Assembly (NCBI GenBank): GCA_963823525.1
Contig: CAWGLW010000005.1
Coordinates: forward strand, 372,001-436,000
DNA length: 64,000 bases
Source of the DNA: CAWGLW01 sp963823525
Lineage (GTDB): Bacteria; Pseudomonadota; Gammaproteobacteria; Steroidobacterales; Steroidobacteraceae
Direction: 5' to 3'
The notes under the pieces are model-generated. The model did not search any database. It was given only the letters and a program-made list of their open reading frames with translations, and was not told the DNA's origin. This document shows, in pieces, positions 42,762-51,733 of this stretch; positions within the stretch are counted from its first letter, which is position 1; each line of letters starts with the position of its first letter. Position numbers and translations under genes: made by a program.

Positions 42762-43214
42762 ATGCTCAAGGAAAAGCTGGCCGAACTGGTTCGTCCTGTG
42801 GTCGACGGGCTGGGCTACGAGCTCTGGGATATCGAGTACTCGCAGCGGCGCGGCAACGGTTTTCTGCGGCTTTACATCGACCGGCCGGCCGGTGGAATTT
42901 CGCTGGTCGATTGTGAGCGGGTCAGTCGTGCGGTCAGTGCGCTGCTCGACGTTGAAGATCCGCTGCCTGAGCAGTACACGCTCGAGGTGTCCTCGCCGGG
43001 TATCGAGAGGCCGCTCAGCACCGCGGCGCATTTTGCCGCTTATATCGGCGAGCCGGCGGTGGTCGAAATCCGCCAGCCGATCGATGGGCAGCGCCGGTTC
43101 AAGGGAGTCCTGCGGAAAGCGGGCGCGGAATTGATTGAAATGGAGGTCGAAGGTCGCAGCTGTGTGCTGCCGATCAGCGACATACGCAAGGCGCACCTGG
43201 CGCCCGAAGATTGA
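42762..43214 (+). CDS. rimP: Ribosome maturation factor RimP
   Basis: A 150-residue protein of the two-domain RimP family (LVRPVVDGLGYELWDIEY, LRLYIDRPAGGISLVDCERVSRAVSALLDVEDPL, YTLEVSSPGIERPL). It assists 30S subunit assembly. It is the first gene of the rimP-nusA-infB-rbfA-truB-rpsO-pnp cluster. GGGG lies upstream of the ATG. Confidence 0.96.
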   Translation: MLKEKLAELVRPVVDGLGYELWDIEYSQRRGNGFLRLYIDRPAGGISLVDCERVSRAVSALLDVEDPLPEQYTLEVSSPGIERPLSTAAHFAAYIGEPAVVEIRQPIDGQRRFKGVLRKAGAELIEMEVEGRSCVLPISDIRKAHLAPED

Positions 43215-43241
43215 GTCCCGCAGGCGGGAGGAACACAGCTG

Positions 43242-44744
43242 ATGAGTAAAGAAATCCTGATGGTCGCCGACGCTGTCTCAAATGAGAAGGGCGTTGAAAA
43301 AGAGATCATCTTCGAAGCGCTGGAGGCAGCGCTCGCGTCGGCTACGCGCAAGAAGTACGGCGAAGACATCGACGTACGCGTCGCAATCGACCGCCACACA
43401 GGTCATTACGACACGTTCCGGCGCTGGAAAGTCTTTGCGGACGACTCGACCGAACTCGAATTTCCGGAGCGTGAGCTGCGTCTCGACGACGCGGTCGACA
43501 TTTCCCCGGATGCACAGGTCGACGGTTACGTCGAAGTGCCGCTGGAATCCGTCGAATTCGGCCGCATTGCGGCCCAGACGGCCAAGCAGGTCATTGTGCA
43601 GAAGGTACGGGAGGCCGAGCGAGCCCAGGTCGTCGAGCAATACGAGAATCGTGTCGGCGAGCTGGTCTCCGGCATTGTCAAGCGCGTCGATCGCAACGGC
43701 ATCTACGTCGATCTCGGCAGCAACGCCGAGGGTTTCATCGCACGCGAGATGATGATCCCGCGGGAGCCAGTACGTACCCAGGACCGAATCAAGGCCTATC
43801 TCAAGGAAGTGCGCGCTGAGCCGCGTGGCCCGCAGCTGTTTCTCAGCCGGACGGCGCCGGAGTTCCTGATCGAACTGTTCATGCTCGAGGTGCCCGAGGT
43901 CGGCCAGGGGCTGATCAATATCCTCGGAGCGGCCCGTGACCCGGGGGCTCGCGCAAAGATTTCGGTGCGCAGCAACGACCCGAGGATTGACCCGGTCGGC
44001 GCCTGCGTAGGCATGCGCGGCTCGCGTGTACAGGCGGTCTCCAACGAGATCGCCGGGGAGCGTGTCGACATCATTCCTTACGACGAGAATCCTGCTCAGT
44101 TCGTCATCAATGCAATGGCGCCGGCGGAAGTCAGCGGTATCGTCGTCGACGAGGAGTCGCACAGCATGGATATCGCGGTCGCCGAGGACAAGCTCTCCCA
44201 GGCGATTGGCCGAGGCGGGCAGAATATCCGACTCGCCAGCGAACTGACGGGTTGGCACCTCAACGTGATGAGCGAGGATGCCGCCGACGAAAAGAGCGAC
44301 TCCGAGCAGGCCGAAGCGCGCGAGCTGTTTATGAAGCAGCTTGATGTCGACGAAGACGTGGCGGCAATCCTGGTGGGCGAGGGTTTCACGAGCATCGAAG
44401 AAGTTGCCTATGTCCCCCAGTCGGAGATCGCGGCTATCGATGAGTTTGACGAAGATATCGTCAATGAGTTGAGAAACCGGGCGCGCGACGTGCTCCTGAC
44501 GCAGGCCATTGCCAGCGAAGAGACAATTGAAACGGCAGAACCTGCCGCCGACCTGCTCGAGGTCGAGGGCATGGACGAGGCCATGGCAATCGAGCTGGCT
44601 CGACATGGTGTCGTGACTCGTGAGGACCTCGCTGAGCAGGCGGTAGACGATCTCGTCGAAGTGCCTGACCTTGACCCCGAACGTGCCGGACGCCTGATCA
44701 TGGCGGCGCGGCAGCATTGGTTTGAGCAGGGCGAACAGGCCTGA
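43242..44744 (+). CDS. nusA: Transcription termination/antitermination factor NusA
   Basis: A 500-residue NusA with an N-terminal RNA-polymerase-binding domain, S1 domain (GELVSGIVKRVDRNGIYVDLG, about 137-200), two KH domains (about 225-345, with GACVGMRGSRVQAV and AIGRGGQNIRLA), and two acidic C-terminal AR repeats (about 365-495) as in E. coli. It modulates pausing, termination and antitermination. GGGAGGA precedes the ATG. Confidence 0.97.
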   Translation: MSKEILMVADAVSNEKGVEKEIIFEALEAALASATRKKYGEDIDVRVAIDRHTGHYDTFRRWKVFADDSTELEFPERELRLDDAVDISPDAQVDGYVEVPLESVEFGRIAAQTAKQVIVQKVREAERAQVVEQYENRVGELVSGIVKRVDRNGIYVDLGSNAEGFIAREMMIPREPVRTQDRIKAYLKEVRAEPRGPQLFLSRTAPEFLIELFMLEVPEVGQGLINILGAARDPGARAKISVRSNDPRIDPVGACVGMRGSRVQAVSNEIAGERVDIIPYDENPAQFVINAMAPAEVSGIVVDEESHSMDIAVAEDKLSQAIGRGGQNIRLASELTGWHLNVMSEDAADEKSDSEQAEARELFMKQLDVDEDVAAILVGEGFTSIEEVAYVPQSEIAAIDEFDEDIVNELRNRARDVLLTQAIASEETIETAEPAADLLEVEGMDEAMAIELARHGVVTREDLAEQAVDDLVEVPDLDPERAGRLIMAARQHWFEQGEQA

Positions 44745-44758
44745 ACTGGAGAATGCCC

Positions 44759-47284
44759 ATGGCGGAAGTAACAGTCAGCCAGTTTGCAGAAGTACTCAAG
44801 GTGCCGGTGGACAAACTGATGAGTCAGCTCGATGAAGCTGGCATCAAGGTTGCCGGTGCCGATGACGTCATCAGTGATGACGCGAAGATGGAGTTGCTGA
44901 CTCATTTGCGGCGCGCCCATGGCCGCAAGGATGAAGTGGCGGCACCACGGAAGATTACGCTGCGGCGTAAGTCCCGCGAGGAAATCAAGGTGCCTGCGAT
45001 GCAGGGCCGCTCGCGTGTCGTGAACGTCGAAGTCAAGCGCAAGAAGACCTACCTCAATCGCGAAGTGCTTCAGGAAGAGGCTCGACAGAAGCAGGAGGAG
45101 CTTGACCGCCAGCGCAAGGCTGAAGAAGACGCCAGGCTCGAAGAGCAGCGTCGTGTTGAAGCGCTGCGAGAAAAGGAGCGCCACCAACAGGAACTGGTCG
45201 AGCAGGAAGCCCGCCAGAAGGCAGACGCTGAAGCCCGCCAGGTGGCGGACGAAGCGGTTCGCCGGCAGGCCGAAGAAGCCGAACGCCTCGAGCGTGAGCG
45301 GCTCGAGGCCGAACGGCGGGCCCGCGAGGCAGCCCCACCGCCCAGGCCGGCGCGTACACCCGACAGCACGGGGGACCAGCGCAAGGGCACCAAGTACGGT
45401 CGCCGGGAATTGCATGTCGCACCGAATGCCACGGCCCGCGCCAAGCGACGTCAGGGCTCGGGTCGGCTGCGCCGCCAGGTCCAGGTCAACGTCGATTCGG
45501 AGCACGGCGGTTTTCAGGCCCCGACCGCGCCAGTAAAGCGCGATGTCCAGATCCCGGAGACGATCCAGGTCGGCGAGCTGGCCAGCCGGATGGCCATCAA
45601 GGCCAATGAAGTCATCAAGACGATGATGAAGATGGGCGTGATGGCGACGATCAATCAGCCCATCGACCAGGACACGGCGATTCTGGTTGTCGAGGAATGC
45701 GGGCACAACCCGATCCGGCTGGAGGAGGACTCCATCGAGCAGGGGCTCGCGGATGCGACGGATACGACCCGGACCATGGTTTCGCGACCCCCGGTCGTGA
45801 CCATCATGGGGCACGTCGATCACGGCAAGACGTCACTGCTCGATTACATCCGGCGCACCAAGGTGGCCGCACGTGAGGCCGGTGGCATCACTCAGCACAT
45901 CGGCGCCTACCAGGTCGATACGCCCAAGGGGCCGATTACGTTCATCGATACGCCCGGTCACGCGGCTTTCACCTCGATGCGTGCACGCGGTGCGAACGTG
46001 ACCGATATCGTGGTGCTGGTTGTTGCGGCCGATGACGGCGTGATGCCACAGACGATCGAGGCGATTCAGCACGCCCGGGCCGCCGGAGTGCCGATGGTGG
46101 TGGCCGTGAACAAGATCGACAAGAGTGACGCCGACCCGGACCGGGTTCGCAACGATCTCGGCAAGCACGAAGTCATTCCGGAGGAATGGGGCGGCGATAC
46201 CCTTTTCGTCAATGTTTCGGCGCACTCGGGCGAAGGCATCGACAAGCTGCTCGAGAGTATCCTGCTGCAGTCGGAGATGCTCGCGCTCCAGGCGCCGGTC
46301 GATGGGCCAGCCTCTGGCGTCGTGCTCGAATCCAGTATCGAGAAAGGCCGCGGTGCGGTGGCCACCGTGCTGGTCAAGCGCGGCACCCTGAACACGGGCG
46401 ATCCGATCGTCGCTGGTCAGGAATTCGGTCGTGTTCGGGCGATGTTTGATGCGAAAGGCGAGCAGGTCCGCGCGGCAGGGCCGGCCGTGCCGGTCCAGGT
46501 GCTCGGCTTGTCCAATGCGCCCAACGCGGGCGACGACCTGCTGGTCGCGGAGAACGAGCGGCGCGCGCGCGAAGTCGCGCTGCATCGCCAGGGTAAGTTC
46601 CGCGATGTCCGCCTGGCTAAGGAAGCGAAGAAGGCCGAGGACGTCTTTACCCGGATGGGTGAAGAATCCAGCGAGTCGGTTTCGCTCATCGTCAAGGCAG
46701 ATGTGCAGGGAAGTGCCGAGGCATTGCGCGACGCGCTGACCCAGCTGAGTACAGACGAAGTGTCGGTCAGGGTCATCGCCAGCGGCGTGGGCGGTATCAC
46801 CGAGTCCGACGTAACGCTGGCGGCTGCGTCAAACGCGCGCGTCATCGGCTTCAACGTGCGCGCGGATGCGGCTGCGCGAGCGGCGTTGAAAGATGGCGGA
46901 GTCGATGTCCGTTACTACAGCATCATCTACGAGGCGATCGATGACGTGAAGCAGGCCATGACGGGCCTGCTCAAGCCGGAAGTCAAGGAAGAGATCGTAG
47001 GCCTTGCAGAGGTGCGGGAGGTGTTCCGCGCCAGCCAGTTCGGCACCGTGGCGGGCTGCCTCGTGGTCGAAGGCGTCATCAAGCGCGGCAACCCGGTTCG
47101 CGTGCTGCGTGACAACGTCGTGATCCACCAGGGCGAACTCGATTCGCTGCGCCGTTTCAAGGACAACGTCAACGAGGTGCGAGCCGGTACCGAGTGTGGC
47201 ATTGGCGTGCGTAACTACAACGACATACGTGAGAACGACCAGATCGAGTGCTACTCTCGATTCGAGGTCGCGCGCAGCGTGTAA
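44759..47284 (+). CDS. infB: Translation initiation factor IF-2
   Basis: An 841-residue GTPase that places initiator tRNA on the 30S subunit. An IF2-N domain (VTVSQFAEVLKVPVDKLMSQL) is followed by a long charged E/R/A/Q-rich region (about 80-190), a second IF2-N domain, then the G domain with GHVDHGKTSLL near residue 350, DTPGHAAF and NKIDK. The start is taken as 44759 because GGAG is seven bases upstream; an ATG at 44753 would be too close. Confidence 0.97.
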   Translation: MAEVTVSQFAEVLKVPVDKLMSQLDEAGIKVAGADDVISDDAKMELLTHLRRAHGRKDEVAAPRKITLRRKSREEIKVPAMQGRSRVVNVEVKRKKTYLNREVLQEEARQKQEELDRQRKAEEDARLEEQRRVEALREKERHQQELVEQEARQKADAEARQVADEAVRRQAEEAERLERERLEAERRAREAAPPPRPARTPDSTGDQRKGTKYGRRELHVAPNATARAKRRQGSGRLRRQVQVNVDSEHGGFQAPTAPVKRDVQIPETIQVGELASRMAIKANEVIKTMMKMGVMATINQPIDQDTAILVVEECGHNPIRLEEDSIEQGLADATDTTRTMVSRPPVVTIMGHVDHGKTSLLDYIRRTKVAAREAGGITQHIGAYQVDTPKGPITFIDTPGHAAFTSMRARGANVTDIVVLVVAADDGVMPQTIEAIQHARAAGVPMVVAVNKIDKSDADPDRVRNDLGKHEVIPEEWGGDTLFVNVSAHSGEGIDKLLESILLQSEMLALQAPVDGPASGVVLESSIEKGRGAVATVLVKRGTLNTGDPIVAGQEFGRVRAMFDAKGEQVRAAGPAVPVQVLGLSNAPNAGDDLLVAENERRAREVALHRQGKFRDVRLAKEAKKAEDVFTRMGEESSESVSLIVKADVQGSAEALRDALTQLSTDEVSVRVIASGVGGITESDVTLAAASNARVIGFNVRADAAARAALKDGGVDVRYYSIIYEAIDDVKQAMTGLLKPEVKEEIVGLAEVREVFRASQFGTVAGCLVVEGVIKRGNPVRVLRDNVVIHQGELDSLRRFKDNVNEVRAGTECGIGVRNYNDIRENDQIECYSRFEVARSV

Positions 47285-47290
47285 ACAGCG

Positions 47291-47704
47291 ATGCCACGGG
47301 AATTTCCGCGTGCGATGCGTGTGGCCGAGCAGGTTCAGCGCACGCTGAGCGAGATGCTTCGGCGCGAAGTCAATGATCCGCGCCTCAAGCCGTTGACCAT
47401 CACGCACGTCCGGGTGTCGCCGGACCTTTCCCACGCCTGGGTAAATTACACGCTTCTGGCGGGCAACAGTGACGACCCGGAGCAGCTCGGGATTCTCGAG
47501 GATTCGGCGCACCGGCTGCGTGGCCCGCTCGGACGGGCCCTGCGTTTGCGGGTCGCGCCGCACCTGCACTTCCAGCCTGACAAGGAACTCGAGCAGGGCC
47601 AGCGGCTCGACGACCTGATACGCAAAGCGGTGCGCGAGGATCGGGAGCGGCATCCCGATGACACGGATGCGCAGGCCGAGGGCGCGGACGCAGAAGACCA
47701 GTGA
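47291..47704 (+). CDS. rbfA: Ribosome-binding factor A
   Basis: A 137-residue cold-shock ribosome assembly factor with a KH-like fold: RAMRVAEQVQRTLSEMLRRE, VNDPRLKPLTITHVRVSPDLSHAWVNYTLL, and RLRVAPHLHFQPDKELEQGQRLDDLI. It matures 16S rRNA in the 30S subunit. Acidic C-terminal tail. Starts six bases after infB and overlaps truB by GTGA. Confidence 0.96.
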   Translation: MPREFPRAMRVAEQVQRTLSEMLRREVNDPRLKPLTITHVRVSPDLSHAWVNYTLLAGNSDDPEQLGILEDSAHRLRGPLGRALRLRVAPHLHFQPDKELEQGQRLDDLIRKAVREDRERHPDDTDAQAEGADAEDQ

Positions 47705-48663
47705 GCGTCGCCGCCGGCGGCGGGCGCCGGTCTTCGCGCCGCATCGATGGCATCGTATTGCTGGATAAGCCGCCGGGTGCCAGCTCCAACCGGGCGCTGC
47801 AACGAGCGAAATCCATCCTCAAGGCTGCCAAGGCGGGCCACGCCGGCACGCTCGATCCCATGGCGACGGGCATGTTGCCGCTGTGCTTTGGTCAGGCAAC
47901 CAAGGCCTGCGGGCAGCTGCTGGGCTCCTCGAAAGCCTACCGTGGCCTGCTTCGACTCGGCATTGCGACCAGTACCGCGGACGCCGAGGGCGAGGTGATC
48001 GACCGGTCCGCGGTCCCGCCCATGAACGAAGCGTCCGTAAGAGAGCTGCTTGCGACTTTCTGCGGCTCGTCCGAACAGGTTCCGCCCATGTACTCGGCGC
48101 TGAAACACCAGGGCCGGCCGCTCTACGAACTGGCGCGGCGCGGTGAGGCCGTAGAGCGTGCTCCGCGAGCGATCCGGATTGAACGGCTGGATCTTCTCGA
48201 ACTCGATGGCGAGACGCTTGATTTCGAGGTGCACTGCTCCAAGGGCACGTATGTACGGGTGTTGGCCGAAGACATTGCCGCCGCACTGGGCACGGTCGGC
48301 CACCTGGCGGGACTGCGAAGGCTCTGGGTCGAGCCGTTTCAGGACCAGCCCATGGTTGAACTCGAGGAAATCGAGCGCTGGCAGGCAGCGGCCGGCGCCG
48401 GTGATCCATCGCCGCCCTGGCTGCTACCGGTGGACCGGGCTTTTGTTGGACTGCCGCGCATCGATCTCGATGCCGGGCAGAGCGCAGACCTGCGCCATGG
48501 CAAGGTCTTGCAGTTGCCAGCTGGCGGTGAGTCGCTCGAACGGGTGGCAGCCTATGATCCACAAGGTCTTTTTCTCGGGTTGGTCGGCGTGCAGGATGAC
48601 CGCGCGCGTGTGCTCCGGCTGTTTGTTCCCGGGGTCACCGAAAAGTCCCGCAAAGAAACTTGA
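47701..48663 (+). CDS. truB: tRNA pseudouridine(55) synthase TruB
   Basis: A 320-residue enzyme that makes pseudouridine 55 in the T loop of tRNAs. GIVLLDKPPGASSN starts the domain; the catalytic Asp52 lies in GHAGTLDPMATGMLPLCFGQATK. A C-terminal PUA-like part follows. The start is GTG 47701, overlapping the rbfA stop. Confidence 0.96.
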   Translation: MSVAAGGGRRSSRRIDGIVLLDKPPGASSNRALQRAKSILKAAKAGHAGTLDPMATGMLPLCFGQATKACGQLLGSSKAYRGLLRLGIATSTADAEGEVIDRSAVPPMNEASVRELLATFCGSSEQVPPMYSALKHQGRPLYELARRGEAVERAPRAIRIERLDLLELDGETLDFEVHCSKGTYVRVLAEDIAAALGTVGHLAGLRRLWVEPFQDQPMVELEEIERWQAAAGAGDPSPPWLLPVDRAFVGLPRIDLDAGQSADLRHGKVLQLPAGGESLERVAAYDPQGLFLGLVGVQDDRARVLRLFVPGVTEKSRKET

Positions 48664-48689
48664 GAAGCGGTCACATGCGAGGGTAGAAT
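48660..48689 (+). promoter_or_regulatory. Promoter of rpsO
   Basis: TTGAGA (48660-48665), an 18-base spacer and TAGAAT (48684-48689), spanning the truB stop codon. A separate rpsO promoter at this place is known in E. coli. Confidence 0.6.
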
Positions 48690-48734
48690 GCGCGGCTCAG
48701 TTCAAGGGGTTAAAGGATTCGAGGTCACGTACTG

Positions 48735-49004
48735 ATGGGATTGTCTACCGAGCGTAAGAGCGAGATTGTCGGCGATCACGGCCGTGGCGCCAATGACACT
48801 GGATCTCCCGAAGTCCAGATCGCGTTGTTGTCGGCACGCATCAAGGATCTTGGTGAGCACTTTGCTTCACACAAGCATGACCACTCCTCCCGACGCGGCC
48901 TGCTGAAACTGGTCACGCAGCGTCGCAAGCTTCTTGACTACCTCAAAGCGTCCGATCTGGCACGCTATCAGGATATCGTCAAGCAGCTCGGGCTGCGCCG
49001 CTGA
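48735..49004 (+). CDS. rpsO: 30S ribosomal protein S15
   Basis: An 89-residue S15 with the standard helical sequence: TGSPEVQIALLSARIKDLGEHFASHKHDHSSRRGLLKLVTQRRKLLDYLK and the end YQDIVKQLGLRR. It binds the central domain of 16S rRNA and contacts 23S rRNA. Confidence 0.98.
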   Translation: MGLSTERKSEIVGDHGRGANDTGSPEVQIALLSARIKDLGEHFASHKHDHSSRRGLLKLVTQRRKLLDYLKASDLARYQDIVKQLGLRR

Positions 49005-49016
49005 CCCGAACATATT

Positions 49017-49037
49017 CCGGCCCGCTCTGCGGGCCGG
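49017..49037 (+). terminator. Strong hairpin between rpsO and pnp
   Basis: A perfect 9-bp GC stem CCGGCCCGC/GCGGGCCGG with loop TCT, 13 bases after the rpsO stop. The T tract is poor (ATTTCT), so it may act as a partial terminator, a 3' stabiliser or a processing site, as in the E. coli rpsO-pnp gap. Confidence 0.6.
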
Positions 49038-49082
49038 AGTCATTTCTGCCCACCCTAACGCTCTTCAGCACGGGACATCATC

Positions 49083-51182
49083 GTGAACGTCCACAAAAAG
49101 ACTTTTCAGTACGGCCCCCACAACGTAACCATCGAGACCGGCGCCCTGGCGCGACAGGCGGATGGTTCGGTGCTTGTCAGCATGGGAGATACCTCCGTTC
49201 TGGTCACTGCGGTCGGCAACAAGAAAGCCGATCCGGGAAAGAATTTCTTCCCGCTCACCGTTAATTACGTTGAGAAGACCTATGCGGCGGGCCGGATTCC
49301 GGGTGGCTTTTTCAAGCGCGAGGGACGACCGTCCGAGAAAGAAACGCTGACTTCACGGTTGATCGATCGACCCATCCGCCCGTTGTTTCCGGACGGCTTC
49401 AAGAATGAAGTGCAGGTCATCGCGACCGTCGTATCCCTGGACCCGGAAATCGATTCCGATATCCCGGCGATGCTTGGTGCATCGGCGGCGCTGGCGCTCT
49501 CCGGCATGCCCTTCCGAGGGCCCATCGGTGGCGCCCGGGTGGGATACAAGGACGGCGAATACCTGTTGAATCCCGATCGCAAGGATCTCGATTCGTCGAA
49601 GCTGGATCTCGTCGTTGCCGGTACGGCTGATGCCGTGCTGATGGTCGAATCCGAGGCAGACATCCTCTCCGAGGAAGTCATGCTGGGTGCGGTGGTCTTC
49701 GGGCACCAGCAGATGCAGGTAGCCATTTCGGCGATCAAGGAACTCGCCGCGGAAGCGGGCCGGCCGGCCTGGGACTGGAGCGCGGCTGAGGTGGACCAGT
49801 CGCTGGTCGATGCAGTCAAGGCACAGGTCGGCGACGAACTGGGCAAGGCCTATACGATCACCGAGAAGCAGGCGCGCTACGCGCGTGTTGGCGAGATCAA
49901 GCAGGCGGCGATCGAGGCACTGGCTTCGGGCGATGACGCGAAGTTCAATGCGGGCGCGGTGAGTGATCAGATCGGTGAACTCGAATATGAACTGGTGCGG
50001 AAGCGCATCATCGCTGGGGAGCCGCGCATTGACGGCCGCGACATGAACACGGTTCGTCCGATCACTATCCAGACGGGTGTGCTTCCACGGACGCACGGTT
50101 CGGCCGTTTTCACCCGGGGTGAGACGCAGGCCCTGGTAACCACGACGCTGGGGACCGGACGCGACTCACAGATCATTGATGCGCTGGCCGGCGAACGGCG
50201 CGAGCCCTTCATGCTGCACTACAACTTCCCGCCATTTTGTGTCGGCGAAACCGGCTTTATCGGCTCGCCGAAGCGGCGTGAGATCGGTCATGGCAACCTC
50301 GCCCGGCGTGGCGTCAGTGCTGTCATGCCGGACATGAGCGAGTTTCCCTACGTCATCCGGGTCGTCTCCGAAGTGCTCGAGTCAAACGGTTCGAGCTCCA
50401 TGGCCTCCGTTTGCGGTACCAGTCTGTCGCTGATGGATGCCGGTGTACCACTCAAGGCCCCGGTGGCCGGCGTTGCGATGGGCCTGGTGCTCGAGGGCGG
50501 CAAGTACGAAGTGCTGACTGACATTCTTGGTGACGAAGATCACCTCGGCGACATGGATTTCAAGGTAGCCGGCACCTCCGAGGGCGTTACGGCTCTGCAG
50601 ATGGACATCAAGATCGAAGGCATTACCCGGGAAATCATGCAGGGAGCGCTGGAGCGGGCCCGCAACGCACGTCTGCACATCCTTGGCGAAATGTCCAAGG
50701 TGATCACGGGCGCGCGCGAGACGATGTCCGAGTGGGCGCCGACCATCATCACGATCAAGATCGACCCGGACAAGATCCGTGACGTGATCGGCAAGGGCGG
50801 CGCCGTGATTCGAGGAATCACCGAAGAAACCGGTGCGACGATCGACATCGAAAACGATGGGTCCGTGAAGATTGCCTCGATCAATGCAGCTGCCGGTCGC
50901 GAGGCCCTCAACCGGATCGAACTGATCACGTCGGAAGTCGAAGTCGGCCGGATCTACGACGGCAAGGTCGTGCGCCTGATGGATTTCGGAGCCTTCGTGC
51001 AGATACTGCCCGGCAAGGACGGCCTCGTGCACATCTCACAGATCTCCGAGGAGCGTGTCGAGCGGGTGAGCGACAAGCTCAAGGAAGGCGATGAGGTCCG
51101 GGTCAAGGTCCTCGAGGTCGACCGCCAGGGCCGTGTGCGGCTGTCGATGCGTGAAGTCGAGCAGGAGCAGCCTGCCAGCTAG
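49083..51182 (+). CDS. pnp: Polyribonucleotide nucleotidyltransferase (PNPase)
   Basis: A 699-residue 3'-5' phosphorolytic exoribonuclease. Two RNase PH domains (1-220 and 310-540, with GDTSVLVTA and FMLHYNFPPFCVGETG), a KH domain (IRDVIGKGGAVIRGITEETG) and an S1 domain (GRIYDGKVVRLMDFGAFVQILPGKDGLVHIS) occur in order. The start is GTG 49083 with a weak ribosome binding site. Its stop codon overlaps the stop of the convergent phaR. Confidence 0.97.
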   Translation: MNVHKKTFQYGPHNVTIETGALARQADGSVLVSMGDTSVLVTAVGNKKADPGKNFFPLTVNYVEKTYAAGRIPGGFFKREGRPSEKETLTSRLIDRPIRPLFPDGFKNEVQVIATVVSLDPEIDSDIPAMLGASAALALSGMPFRGPIGGARVGYKDGEYLLNPDRKDLDSSKLDLVVAGTADAVLMVESEADILSEEVMLGAVVFGHQQMQVAISAIKELAAEAGRPAWDWSAAEVDQSLVDAVKAQVGDELGKAYTITEKQARYARVGEIKQAAIEALASGDDAKFNAGAVSDQIGELEYELVRKRIIAGEPRIDGRDMNTVRPITIQTGVLPRTHGSAVFTRGETQALVTTTLGTGRDSQIIDALAGERREPFMLHYNFPPFCVGETGFIGSPKRREIGHGNLARRGVSAVMPDMSEFPYVIRVVSEVLESNGSSSMASVCGTSLSLMDAGVPLKAPVAGVAMGLVLEGGKYEVLTDILGDEDHLGDMDFKVAGTSEGVTALQMDIKIEGITREIMQGALERARNARLHILGEMSKVITGARETMSEWAPTIITIKIDPDKIRDVIGKGGAVIRGITEETGATIDIENDGSVKIASINAAAGREALNRIELITSEVEVGRIYDGKVVRLMDFGAFVQILPGKDGLVHISQISEERVERVSDKLKEGDEVRVKVLEVDRQGRVRLSMREVEQEQPAS

Positions 51183-51730
51183 CGATCGTCGTCGCGCGAC
51201 GACCAGGGCGCACGCGGGAGCCGGTTGAACACCTCCTCCTGCAGCGCCTTCCAGCGCTGGTAGTTCTTTTCGGCGACCGCCGTGATGTGCTCCAGCGGGT
51301 CAAGGCCGACGACGCTCTTGAAGCGATCTCGCAACTCGCGCTGGTCGCGATTGAACTGCTGCAGGCTCTCATCGAGATAACGGCGAATGAAGTCCTGCAG
51401 ACCCGTGCCGTAACTGCGGATGACCTGGGACAGGAAATCCCGGCTCATAAGTGATTCGCCGTCGGCGCCTTCCTGTTCCGCGATGACCTGCAGCAGAATA
51501 CTGCGGGTAATGTCCTGCTTCGTCTTGCGATCCATCACGACGAAGTCGACGCCCTCGACGACCAGCGCCCGTATGTCGGCGAGCGTGATGTAACGACTCT
51601 CGGCCGTGTCATAAAGTCTTCGATTGGGATACTTGCGAATCACGCGCGGTCGCTGCGCGCTTTTTGCGCTGCTGGCCGCAGCGCTCTTCGAACGCCCGGC
51701 GGGCTGTTTTTTCCTGGCTTTCGTCGTCAT
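51179..51730 (-). CDS. phaR: Polyhydroxyalkanoate synthesis repressor PhaR
   Basis: A 183-residue protein. After a basic Lys/Ser/Ala N-terminus, VIRKYPNRRLYDTAESRYITLADIR is the diagnostic PHB/PHA accumulation regulator DNA-binding domain, followed by two regulator domains (DFVVMDRKTKQDITRSILLQVIAEQE, FLSQVIRSYG). PhaR senses PHA granules and represses phasin genes. No PHA synthase or phasin gene is in the window. The stop overlaps the pnp stop on the other strand at the palindrome AGCTAGC. Confidence 0.93.
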   Translation of the reverse strand: MTTKARKKQPAGRSKSAAASSAKSAQRPRVIRKYPNRRLYDTAESRYITLADIRALVVEGVDFVVMDRKTKQDITRSILLQVIAEQEGADGESLMSRDFLSQVIRSYGTGLQDFIRRYLDESLQQFNRDQRELRDRFKSVVGLDPLEHITAVAEKNYQRWKALQEEVFNRLPRAPWSSRDDDR

Positions 51731-51733
51731 ACG

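Noticed and set aside
43278..44717. 479-codon open frame opposite nusA
   Set aside because: nusA motifs cover the region; no ribosome binding site or domain supports the antisense frame.
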